A DNA stretch of 5,749 nucleotides from Akkermansiaceae bacterium (GCA_018676385.1 JABHEX010000321.1:1-5749); one strand, 5' to 3'. Positions 1 through 5,749 are shown, counted from the stretch's first letter. The notes: a model not told the origin generated them from the sequence alone. A program made the numbers and translations.

Positions 1-381
1 AAAACTATCATGCCAATTCGCAAGCGCACTGAGCACACGCATGTTGATCTGACTCTACCGCGCCGAGTGTTTCACAAGCTCTTTATTCTCGCGGTGCGAT
101 TGATCGTGGCGGTGCGCTGCGCAGATCCACAGTGTGGAGCCAAGATGCTCAAAGGAGATGATTACCGTATGGTGGCGACATCGCTACTTGAAGTGGGCCT
201 CGCATTTGATACCGAGATGCTTACGGCCCTATCTGATAATGACATTGCATGGAAGGAAATGCCAGTCACTTGGATCGAACGTGACGGCGGCAAGGTCAAA
301 CCCATGCGCGATGCTTGGGGAATGCTTGCTGCTCTGTGGAATATCCGTAAACGCCAACGAGCAGGAGAATTTAAGACCTAG
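1..381 (+). CDS. Glycosyltransferase family 2 (DPM1-like), C-terminal part, 5' truncated by window edge
   Basis: The frame is open from base 1 to a TAG stop at 379-381, giving 126 residues. These resemble the C-terminal part of a family 2 glycosyltransferase of the dolichyl-phosphate mannose synthase/polyprenyl-phosphate sugar transferase group. Visible marks are DPQCGAK at about residues 42-48 (the family's D-x-QCGFK block), FDTEM at 69-73 (the F-D-x-E block) and EMPVTW at 86-91. GGKVKPMRDAWGML at 96-109 corresponds to the usual SKV-x3-D-x3-M ending. The N-terminal nucleotide-sugar half with the DxD motif lies outside the window, so the ATG at 10 is internal and not the start. Such enzymes move a sugar from a nucleotide donor to a lipid phosphate or glycan at the cytoplasmic membrane face. 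It is convergent with the minus-strand cluster, so it is probably functionally separate. The exact donor and acceptor cannot be assigned. Confidence 0.8.
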   Translation, partial: KTIMPIRKRTEHTHVDLTLPRRVFHKLFILAVRLIVAVRCADPQCGAKMLKGDDYRMVATSLLEVGLAFDTEMLTALSDNDIAWKEMPVTWIERDGGKVKPMRDAWGMLAALWNIRKRQRAGEFKT

Positions 382-383
382 CC

Positions 384-416
384 AAAAAAACCGGATTCTG
401 CAGATGCAGAATCCGG
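384..416 (-). terminator. Strong intrinsic terminator of the minus-strand operon
   Basis: The arms CCGGATTCTGCA (391-402) and TGCAGAATCCGG (405-416) are perfectly complementary over 12 bp around a 2-base centre, which gives about 11 bp and a 4-base loop when folded. On the plus strand seven A residues (384-390) lie immediately left of the hairpin, so the minus-strand transcript ends in hairpin plus U7. This is the classic intrinsic terminator layout. It begins 23 bases past the lipoprotein stop. In the plus direction no T-run follows, so for the glycosyltransferase transcript it is at most a 3'-end hairpin or a weak terminator. Confidence 0.9.
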
Positions 417-439
417 GGGTAATTAAAAATATAAGTCAG

Positions 440-1171
440 TTATTCTGGCTTTCCGAAAACCTCAACTTCGATGTAGTGGTTCATTTCGTTTGCGCTGTTT
501 CCATTGCTGTAGAGGCGCACGTAGCGAGCTTGGGTACCTTTAGCATCGACCAGCTGACCGAAGCGGCTCTCAATGTATGGCTGATTGTTGCCCTTACCCA
601 ACTTAGACGAGTTGTCATAGTCGTTGTTGAACAGGGTGACTGATTCTTTAAACTCTGGATCGTCGGAAACTTGCACGATGATGTCGTGGTAAGCGCGCTT
701 CTGGCCGTGGAAGTGCCACATGACGATAGCGTAGATCGGGCAGCTCTTCTCCAGATCGATCTGAACCCATTGGGTCCCTTCGATTAACTCGAGGAAGTAG
801 CCTTCACCGGTCTCTTTCTCGCCGTCAGTGATGAGCTTAGGCTCGCCAAGAATTGGATAGTCGTCACTGGCGGTGACCTTTTTACCTTGAGCGAGGTTAA
901 TTGTGCCCTCAGGAACGAGAAATTTAGGAAACTTCTTTGTCTCGGGGGCAAGGTTTTTGATACCCTTGGGCTTGGGTGAGCCCTCAATCACTTCTTTGGG
1001 AAGATCAGTCTTGAGCTCAACACCGCCTGCGGTACCGATACCGAGAGCATTGCTTCCGCTTGCGGAGCTACTACCATCAGTTGTTTCTTTATCGTTGCAA
1101 GCGCCGAGTATTAGTGCGGTAGCAGCGCTGAGGACAAGGGCGGGAATATTTGATGTGTTAGTCAGTTTCAT
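440..1171 (-). CDS. Lipoprotein with C-terminal F5/8 type C (discoidin-like) domain
   Basis: This 243-residue protein starts with a lipoprotein signal. K2 is followed by a hydrophobic stretch (about 9-22) and a lipobox LGAC at 22-25, so C25 should be lipidated. N26 at position +2 is not the Asp that retains lipoproteins in the inner membrane under the E. coli rule, though that rule may not hold here. A Ser/Gly/Ala-rich linker (about 33-50) and a Pro/Lys-rich stretch (about 57-90) lead to a galactose-binding-like beta-sandwich at about 92-240. Its marks are NLAQGKKVTAS (92-102), WVQIDL (135-140), RYVRLYS (216-222) and the closing YIEVEVFG (233-240). Discoidin-type domains usually bind carbohydrate, and no catalytic domain is present. 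The ATG overlaps the oxidoreductase stop by 4 bp (ATGA), implying translational coupling. It is the last gene before the terminator. The ligand is unknown; a binding or scaffold role at the envelope is inferred. Confidence 0.85.
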   Translation of the reverse strand: MKLTNTSNIPALVLSAATALILGACNDKETTDGSSSASGSNALGIGTAGGVELKTDLPKEVIEGSPKPKGIKNLAPETKKFPKFLVPEGTINLAQGKKVTASDDYPILGEPKLITDGEKETGEGYFLELIEGTQWVQIDLEKSCPIYAIVMWHFHGQKRAYHDIIVQVSDDPEFKESVTLFNNDYDNSSKLGKGNNQPYIESRFGQLVDAKGTQARYVRLYSNGNSANEMNHYIEVEVFGKPE

Positions 1172-2493
1172 ACTTGTAGTTGTTCTGGAGTGAATACGAT
1201 AGGTTCTTTTTTCAATGCAGATGGGTTTACCCAGAATATGGGTGCCTCGCTCTCAAATGCGTGGCGGGCATCGCAGTTGAGTTTGGCATTGCCTCTTACT
1301 GAGGCAAAAAAGTTTTCTAGATGTGGCTGGTGGGGCGGTTTGTTGAGCACACCGGGAATGGTGTATTCCTCGGGAGCGGCAGACTCGTAGGAGGCAACGC
1401 CGTCACTTGCAGCAGGTTTAGGTGGTGCTGGCTTCTTTCGCATGTATCCCCGACGGACGAGGTCTTCCCACTCAGGAGCCGTGCTCTCACGATAAATAGC
1501 GCTGGAGCTTGCCATTTCTGAAATATTCACGGTACCATCAGTTCCCATGAAACTCTCGTAGAAACCACCGCCCGCACTGGTCGTGGTAAGCACTTGGTAA
1601 AAGGCACGCACTGGTCCTTGGGGAGCGTCATACTCAAAGATTGCCATTACGTTATCGAAATGCTCTCGAGTTTTGAAGTAGTCGTTTCCGCCTGAGGCAT
1701 AGACTGACTTGGGCTTGCAGTTGAGGAACCACCCGAAGACATCGATCTGGTGTGCACCGAGATCGGAAATGGGGCCTCCGGATAGGTCACGGTAGAACCG
1801 CCAATTCATGAACTGGTGCATGTCTTTGAAACCATATTTACTGAGTCGCTCGGAATCAATCGTCAGGCGTTTGTTGTAGGAAATGTCTTGCGAGGATTTC
1901 AGCGCACGGTTCCACTGGCCGTTGATATTGACGATAGTTCCGCATACCTTGTTGTTATTAATGAGGTGGTCGAGTGTAAAACGGTAACGCGGATTACTGC
2001 GGCGCTGGTGACCAATCTGGCAAAGTTTACCGGATTTTTCCGTGGCGCGTACTATAGCACGAGCGCCCTCAATAGTATTGGACATCATCTTTTCGCAGTA
2101 GACGTCAAGCCCTGCTTCTAAACATTTCACAGTGTGCGGAGAGTGCCAAAAGTCTGGGGTGGCAACGACGGCTACATCGAGCCCTTTTTCTTTTTCCAGT
2201 AAGTCATCGATGTCGGTGTAAGTATTGGGCATTGCACCTTGCAAAGCACGTACTTTTCCGGCGCCACCCTTCAGGTTGTAGTCCCAGATGTCACACACTG
2301 CTTGGAAATGGAGGCCAGGGATGTTTGACATGGCCTCGAAGAGTACGCGGCCCTGCTTACCCATGCCTATAAGTGCTACGTTGATCTTGTCGTTATTCCC
2401 ATCTGCTGCCTTGAGGATAGACGGGGCGGCGAGCACTAGGCCGGCACCTGCTGCGGTGCTGCCTTTGGCTAAAAAATCTCTGCGGTTCATCAT
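1168..2493 (-). CDS. Tat-exported Gfo/Idh/MocA family NAD(P)-dependent oxidoreductase
   Basis: The protein has 441 residues, with tandem ATG codons at 2493 and 2490; either could start, and neither has a clear ribosome binding site. A twin-arginine signal is obvious: NRRDFLAKG at 3-11, a hydrophobic stretch to about 23, and likely cleavage near the Ala pair at 29-30. A Rossmann domain follows, with ALIGMGKQGR at 40-49 (glycine-rich NAD(P) motif) and VAVVATPDFWHSPH at 107-120. The usual EKP catalytic-lysine block appears as CEKMM at 133-137, with K135 kept and Pro replaced by Met. SGGPISDLGAHQID at 238-251 supplies the conserved Asp244 and His248. A Pro/Ala-rich insert (about 350-365) precedes the C-terminal end. 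The family oxidises or reduces sugars, inositols and sugar-derived substrates or cleaves glycosidic bonds through an oxidised intermediate. Tat export implies cofactor loading before secretion. The gene lies between the DoxX-like gene and the lipoprotein gene. Substrate unknown. Confidence 0.92.
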   Translation of the reverse strand: MMNRRDFLAKGSTAAGAGLVLAAPSILKAADGNNDKINVALIGMGKQGRVLFEAMSNIPGLHFQAVCDIWDYNLKGGAGKVRALQGAMPNTYTDIDDLLEKEKGLDVAVVATPDFWHSPHTVKCLEAGLDVYCEKMMSNTIEGARAIVRATEKSGKLCQIGHQRRSNPRYRFTLDHLINNNKVCGTIVNINGQWNRALKSSQDISYNKRLTIDSERLSKYGFKDMHQFMNWRFYRDLSGGPISDLGAHQIDVFGWFLNCKPKSVYASGGNDYFKTREHFDNVMAIFEYDAPQGPVRAFYQVLTTTSAGGGFYESFMGTDGTVNISEMASSSAIYRESTAPEWEDLVRRGYMRKKPAPPKPAASDGVASYESAAPEEYTIPGVLNKPPHQPHLENFFASVRGNAKLNCDARHAFESEAPIFWVNPSALKKEPIVFTPEQLQV

Positions 2494-2534
2494 AGTAGAA
2501 TTTTTGGTTAAGTTTCTCGATCAGCTCAGGCAGA

Positions 2535-3044
2535 TTACCACTTTTTGAGGATGCAGAGGCGGTTGTGATTTGCCCAGTTCAGCGCCATGGCTACCATGAC
2601 AACGTGGATTCCAAGCCATGCAACACCTGAATCTTGCTTGATGAGAATCAGACCCCATGTCAGGCCAACGTAGATTAGGCCAAGAATGAGTAAGCTAACG
2701 CGGTTAGCCACGCCGAGCAGAATGGTAATACCCAGTATGATTAATGCCGGACCGAGCACTTTATCAAATATGTTGAGTGCCCAGTTCATCATCAAGGGCT
2801 CTCCTTTGAAGGTTTCCTTTAATGCTGCGGGGACGCCGCTGTAATTATCTAAAGCGTATGCTTTTGTGCTGGCGACTTCAGTGAGATCTGGATCATAGGC
2901 TTTACCGTCAACCTCCACTGATTGATCGCTCATTACTTTTCCAGCAAATTTTTCAACACCAGTTTGCAGGGCACGAATTCCAAGCCAGAGGCGTAGCAAA
3001 AGTGTTGCGAAGACTTGACCTAGTGTACTGTTTTTTTCGGACAT
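2535..3044 (-). CDS. DoxX-like integral membrane protein
   Basis: This 169-residue protein has four predicted membrane segments at about 12-30, 98-112, 116-135 and 142-158. The opening LLLRLWLGIRALQTGVEKFAG (15-35) resembles the first helix of DoxX/DoxD-type proteins, which usually reads as an R-x-x-x-G pattern followed by a K-F motif. Between helices 1 and 2 is a loop of roughly 60 residues (about 36-97), longer than in compact DoxX proteins of about 130-140 residues. DoxX/DoxD relatives include a thiosulfate:quinone oxidoreductase subunit, but most members are uncharacterised, so quinone chemistry is only a possibility here. No heme or metal-binding Cys pairs are evident. It is the first gene downstream of a promoter candidate at 3129-3157, and the oxidoreductase gene follows after 41 bp with no terminator between them. 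A membrane partner or electron-transfer role for the exported oxidoreductase is inference. Confidence 0.7.
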   Translation of the reverse strand: MSEKNSTLGQVFATLLLRLWLGIRALQTGVEKFAGKVMSDQSVEVDGKAYDPDLTEVASTKAYALDNYSGVPAALKETFKGEPLMMNWALNIFDKVLGPALIILGITILLGVANRVSLLILGLIYVGLTWGLILIKQDSGVAWLGIHVVMVAMALNWANHNRLCILKKW

Positions 3045-3128
3045 GATGAGTTATTTTGTGAGTTATTAATTAATGATTGCTGTTGGGAGAGGCTTTGATT
3101 ACGGATCGACGCAAGCGAACTTTCACGG

Positions 3129-3157
3129 AATATGCGTGTGACATGCCTGCAGGTCAA
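3129..3157 (-). promoter_or_regulatory. Sigma70-like promoter candidate for the DoxX/oxidoreductase/lipoprotein unit
   Basis: On the minus strand a -35 element TTGACC (plus positions 3152-3157, 5 of 6 to consensus) is followed after exactly 17 bp by CATATT (3129-3134, 4 of 6 to TATAAT). It lies in the only sizeable gap between minus-strand genes. Transcription would begin near 3120 and leave a leader of roughly 75 bases before the ATG at 3044. The -10 box is imperfect and no extended TG precedes it. Confidence 0.45.
3139..3156. promoter_or_regulatory. Imperfect inverted repeat overlapping the -35 element, possible operator
   Basis: The 18-bp stretch TGACATGCCTGCAGGTCA matches its own reverse complement at 14 of 18 positions. 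The outer arms are TGAC/GTCA and the inner blocks are TGC/GCA. It covers five bases of the candidate -35 box and most of the spacer, a position suited to a dimeric repressor. No regulator gene is in the window and I do not recognise the motif as belonging to a specific family. It could be chance. Confidence 0.3.
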
Positions 3158-3187
3158 GTGCGGGGTTTGAGGCTGACAAAGATCAAA

Positions 3188-4306
3188 CTATTTTATAGCT
3201 TGAGGAGCAAACTCAATGCACATTGGCTTGGGTATTGAAATTTTGTGACCCGTAGAGCTGAGTTTGCCTGTTAACTGATCGATTTTGAACACTGGAACTT
3301 CGTTCGAGCGCTGACCTGCAACTAAAAGCCATTTTCCAGAGGGGTCTATGTTGATGTTACGTGGAATCCAAACTTCCGCAGCAATCGTCTGAACCCGAGC
3401 GAGTTGGCCTGTCTCGGACACTTTAAATACCGAGATGGAATCACGGCCCTTTTCATCGAGGTCACGGTTGGCATTATATATATACTTGCCATCTTTAGAG
3501 ACACGAATCTCCGAGCAGCTCATTCTTTGCCTGGTTTTATCAATGGGAAGTGTGCTAATTATCTGTTTGTGGTTGAGTTTTCCGGTGGATGCATCGTGAG
3601 TAAATACAGAAATTGTCAGGTCGAGTTCATTGAGTACGTAGGCGAGTTTTCCGTCTTTGCCGAATTTCATGTGGCGCGGGCCAGAGCCAGCAGGTGTCGC
3701 AGCCTGACCCGCTAATGTGAGTATGGCTGTGGCTGGATTGATGGAGTAAATCATGACCTTGTCGATACCGAGATCGGGGGCGTAGGCAAATTTGTTGTTT
3801 GGCCCTGAGTAAATAGAGTGGGCGTGGGGTTTGGCCTGTCGTTGTGGATTCACACTGCTGCCTTCATGTTTGTGTATGGAGACAAGCTTCCCAATCGATC
3901 CGTCTGTCTTGATAGGGAATGAGACAACACTTCCTCCGCGATAGTTAGCGCCCATCAATATCTTGGTTGTAGAATCTAGGCTGATATGGGCAAGCCGCTC
4001 GCCCATAGTAGATTGTCTCGAGAACTCTTTAAATTTTCCGTTGTCTTGTATTTTGTATGCTACAACACAGCCTTTTTTTCTGGTTATTTCCCCCGTTGAA
4101 TAGAGTATCGGTTTACTGGGATGCTTAGCCAAGAAGCCAGTCGCTGGCATTTTTGCTGCGAATACAGGATCACTCAGTGTGCCGTTTTTTTGATTGAGGA
4201 TGCTCGAATAAATACCTTTTTCGCCGGTGCCGATGATTACAAGAGTATCGGATGCCGAGGTAGTGGTGATGATACAAATTAGAGCTGAGAGAATTTTGTT
4301 AATCAT
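3188..4306 (-). CDS. Secreted lactonase-family seven-bladed beta-propeller protein (YbhE/Pgl-like)
   Basis: I choose the ATG at 4304-4306, giving 372 residues. It makes a 4-bp ATGA overlap with the upstream stop and puts a clean signal peptide at the N-terminus: MINK, a hydrophobic core at 5-13, and likely cleavage after about 18-19. An upstream in-frame ATG at 4336 would add ten residues in front of that signal. The rest is repeated propeller blades of the lactonase (PF10282-type) family. Characteristic blocks are NYRGGSVVSF (121-130), QAKPHAHS (157-164), GSGPRHMKF (197-205), LNELDLTISVF (215-225), SCSEIRVSKDGKYIYNANR (273-291) and PRNINIDPSGKWLLVAGQ (315-332). Cytosolic members include 6-phosphogluconolactonase, while others are muconate-cycloisomerase-like or uncharacterised. 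The signal peptide makes a role in the cytosolic pentose phosphate pathway unlikely. Its partners, a phosphoesterase-type enzyme and a membrane hydrolase, do not reveal the substrate. Confidence 0.88.
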   Translation of the reverse strand: MINKILSALICIITTTSASDTLVIIGTGEKGIYSSILNQKNGTLSDPVFAAKMPATGFLAKHPSKPILYSTGEITRKKGCVVAYKIQDNGKFKEFSRQSTMGERLAHISLDSTTKILMGANYRGGSVVSFPIKTDGSIGKLVSIHKHEGSSVNPQRQAKPHAHSIYSGPNNKFAYAPDLGIDKVMIYSINPATAILTLAGQAATPAGSGPRHMKFGKDGKLAYVLNELDLTISVFTHDASTGKLNHKQIISTLPIDKTRQRMSCSEIRVSKDGKYIYNANRDLDEKGRDSISVFKVSETGQLARVQTIAAEVWIPRNINIDPSGKWLLVAGQRSNEVPVFKIDQLTGKLSSTGHKISIPKPMCIEFAPQAIK

Positions 4307-5385
4307 TGTTTTAGGGGTTGAGATTGCCATGGCCAAGTTGCATCCATCCAGTGGGGTGCGCTACCTATGATACGTTGCCAAAGATACTGAACTGTTTCTT
4401 TGGGTGGTGCCTGATCACGATAGGATACGGGTGAAAAGTCGAGATGTTGCAGGTCGTTGGCATCGGTCTTAAGTCGCCACACAAAAATGGGATACTTTTT
4501 ATCTGCAGTAACCATTTCGGTGAAGCGCAGATCGATAAATAATACTGTATTTGAGTTTTTGTTTTCCGGTACGATCATGTGCCAGTTGTTGGCAAACCAT
4601 TTCAGAGTGTTCGTCTCCTGAAATTGGTCGAACTTCTCCAAATAATCGTGACCTTTCGCCAATGTTTCTAACTTTAAGGGTCGATCAGAGTCATCGAAGA
4701 GCGACCAGTAGCCTATGTGATAGTGTTCATTCGTCTCAGCGACCATGCGCCAGAGAAATATGTTGGATATCGTCGGCGCAGTCATTGTCCGGGTTGGATT
4801 TATACCATTAACTAAGAGTTGTTCTTCAAAGTAAATTTTTGCCTGATGTTTAATAATCAAACTTGCGATGACGTAGAAACAAAGCCAGAGGGCGGTCACG
4901 CCACCAATCCATTCACGGATTTTTGATTCTTTATCAAAAAACATTACCGCTAGTAGCCCGAACAACATAGGTATAGTAAACGAAATGTCGACGATGGATA
5001 TGTTATTAAAAGCCACACGGTAGCTGGAAAACGGCTCAAATACCTGTGTGCCATAGGAAGTGAAGGCATCAATCAACACATGAGTAAGCCAAGTGATAAA
5101 AACAAACCAAGTTGCTTGTTTTTGCATCACTCCCTTACTCTTGTGTAGCTTTGCTAACAGCCACCCGAATAGCAGTGCTGCGAATATCATGATGATGATT
5201 GAATGTGACAGCCCACGATGCCAACTGAGCCGCTGAGCAGCGTCAAGCCAAGGGTAGGCTAGGATATCCAAGTCGGGCAAAATACCAAATAAGCATCCCC
5301 ACGCAAGCCCCTTACGTCCGAGCTGCTTACGAAGAGTTAATTCGCCACACAGCCCGCCCAAAGCTGCCTGAGTAATGAGATCCAT
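4303..5385 (-). CDS. YdjM-like membrane-bound putative metal-dependent hydrolase
   Basis: This 360-residue protein has an N-terminal domain of the YdjM/'LexA-binding, inner membrane-bound hydrolase' family (PF04307-type). Candidate metal ligands form the expected series: PDLD at 37-40, HRGLSH at 56-61, and HVLIDAFTSYG at 102-112 (an H-x3-D followed by a T-x-G-like block). Hydrophobic segments lie at about 27-36, 63-78, 92-105, 133-150 and 160-178. The remaining roughly 180 residues (about 180-360) are soluble and rich in Trp, Asp and charged residues; I do not recognise that region as a separate domain. The biochemical substrate of the family is not firmly established. The gene follows the EEP-family stop by 7 bp and overlaps the lactonase start by 4 bp, so the three are almost certainly co-transcribed. 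No Shine-Dalgarno sequence precedes the ATG at 5385. Confidence 0.85.
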   Translation of the reverse strand: MDLITQAALGGLCGELTLRKQLGRKGLAWGCLFGILPDLDILAYPWLDAAQRLSWHRGLSHSIIIMIFAALLFGWLLAKLHKSKGVMQKQATWFVFITWLTHVLIDAFTSYGTQVFEPFSSYRVAFNNISIVDISFTIPMLFGLLAVMFFDKESKIREWIGGVTALWLCFYVIASLIIKHQAKIYFEEQLLVNGINPTRTMTAPTISNIFLWRMVAETNEHYHIGYWSLFDDSDRPLKLETLAKGHDYLEKFDQFQETNTLKWFANNWHMIVPENKNSNTVLFIDLRFTEMVTADKKYPIFVWRLKTDANDLQHLDFSPVSYRDQAPPKETVQYLWQRIIGSAPHWMDATWPWQSQPLKQ

Positions 5386-5392
5386 GAGCTGG

Positions 5393-5749
5393 TTAGTTTG
5401 GTAATATTGCTGTTAAGATCACTGGATGGTGATCAGAAGCTGCAGGATCACCATTCGATTCTACAATGACGGATGAATTGTTCCAGTGATTGGATATGAA
5501 AAGGTGATCGATACGCAGCCCCGTAACTAGTGATGCTTGCCAGCGGCTATATGTGCTGAATTGTTTAACACCTGGGTCGTTCAGGGTGGGGGACGCAAGT
5601 AGGGTTTTGATAGCTTTGTTTGATGTGGTTGCATTGAAGTCACCCATGAGCAGAAAGGGTTCATTCTTGTGCTTCGATGAACGAATTTTGTTTAGAATGA
5701 GTTCTGCGGATTTTTCACGAGCGTTCTGGCTTTTGTGGTCCCAGTGCGT
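5393..5749 (-). CDS. Endonuclease/exonuclease/phosphatase (EEP) family protein, C-terminal part, 5' truncated by window edge
   Basis: The frame is open from the right edge to a TAA stop at 5393-5395, giving 118 residues, so the ATG at 5647 is internal. All late catalytic motifs of the EEP fold (DNase I/exonuclease III/Mg-dependent phosphoesterases) are present. THWDH at residues 1-5 is the end of the N-T-H-x-D-H block. LLMGDFNA at 33-40 carries the catalytic Asp and Asn, RIDHLF at 79-84 matches the family's R-I-D-Y/H block, and SDHHPV at 105-110 supplies the final Asp-His pair. Between the first two comes AREKSAELIL, usual in the CCR4/nocturnin-like secreted branch common in Bacteroidota and Verrucomicrobiota. 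Family members hydrolyse phosphodiester or phosphomonoester bonds in nucleic acids, lipids or inositol phosphates. The N-terminus, any signal peptide and the exact substrate are not visible. It is followed after 7 bp by the YdjM-like gene. Confidence 0.9.
   Translation of the reverse strand, partial: THWDHKSQNAREKSAELILNKIRSSKHKNEPFLLMGDFNATTSNKAIKTLLASPTLNDPGVKQFSTYSRWQASLVTGLRIDHLFISNHWNNSSVIVESNGDPAASDHHPVILTAILPN

Noticed and set aside
10..381. A complete small protein beginning at the ATG at base 10.
   Set aside because: The frame is open to base 1 and the residues align with the C-terminal part of a family 2 glycosyltransferase, so the gene begins outside the window.
134..643. Plus-strand open frame of 169 codons spanning the glycosyltransferase end and the lipoprotein gene.
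   Set aside because: It runs through a strong terminator hairpin, overlaps two recognised genes in other frames, and its protein shows no family features.
3142..3155. The minus-strand sequence GACCTGCAGGCATG equals part of a common cloning-vector polylinker.
   Set aside because: The match stops after 14 bases; flanking bases differ from the polylinker and the region fits natural intergenic context. Coincidence around a PstI-type palindrome is more likely than vector contamination.
3473..3485. AT-repeat ATTATATATATAC resembling a promoter -10 region or simple repeat.
   Set aside because: It lies inside the lactonase-like gene and encodes the conserved KYIYNAN blade segment; no matching -35 or downstream gene start exists.
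3404..3715. Plus-strand open frame of 103 codons, with others at 903-1193, 1816-2121, 2288-2548 and 4551-4811.
   Set aside because: All lie antisense inside well-supported genes and their translations look like no known protein; they are shadows of the coding strand.
4274..4306. Cys11 in the lactonase signal region as a lipobox.
   Set aside because: The preceding residues are ALI, with Ile at -1, where a lipobox needs Gly, Ala or Ser. A normal signal peptidase I site is more likely.
4304..4336. Longer start for the lactonase-like gene at 4336.
   Set aside because: It would overlap the upstream gene by 34 bp and place ten extra residues ahead of an otherwise ideal signal peptide; the ATG at 4306 gives a standard ATGA junction.

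Overview
The window is a dense, moderate-GC bacterial chromosome segment. The longest gap between genes is 143 bp, and there is no mobile element, RNA gene or CRISPR array. Its gene content is typical of Verrucomicrobiota, probably a marine or polymer-degrading lineage, with Planctomycetota or Lentisphaerota as alternatives. The indicators are a Tat-exported Gfo/Idh/MocA oxidoreductase, a discoidin-like lipoprotein, a secreted YbhE/Pgl-type beta-propeller, a DoxX-like membrane protein, and gene starts without clear Shine-Dalgarno sequences. The taxon is inferred from family content only; no marker gene is present.

Layout. The left edge (1-381, + strand) holds the C-terminal third or so of a family 2 glycosyltransferase of the dolichyl-phosphate-mannose-synthase type, cut by the window edge. 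It converges on a run of six minus-strand genes. The 58-bp convergent gap contains a perfect 12-bp hairpin (391-416). In the minus-strand transcript this hairpin is followed by seven U residues, making a strong intrinsic terminator.

The minus strand, read right to left, falls into two groups. Group A (5749 to 3188) is an endonuclease/exonuclease/phosphatase-family enzyme truncated by the right edge, a YdjM-like membrane-bound putative metal-dependent hydrolase (7 bp downstream), and a secreted lactonase-like seven-bladed propeller that overlaps the hydrolase by an ATGA junction. Group B (3044 to 440) is a DoxX-like four-helix membrane protein, a Tat-signal Gfo/Idh/MocA oxidoreductase (41 bp downstream), and an F5/8-type-C (discoidin-like) lipoprotein that overlaps the oxidoreductase by another ATGA junction. 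The 143-bp gap between the groups carries a sigma70-like promoter candidate (3129-3157), with an 18-bp imperfect dyad across its -35 and spacer. Group B is therefore probably its own transcription unit, closed by the terminator at 391-416.

The most interesting unit is group B. It combines an exported redox enzyme of a sugar/polyol dehydrogenase family, an integral membrane protein from a family with links to quinone or respiratory chemistry, and an envelope lipoprotein with a carbohydrate-binding-type fold. A plausible reading is an envelope system that binds and oxidises a glycan-derived substrate. This is inference from family membership and gene order; no substrate can be read from the sequence.
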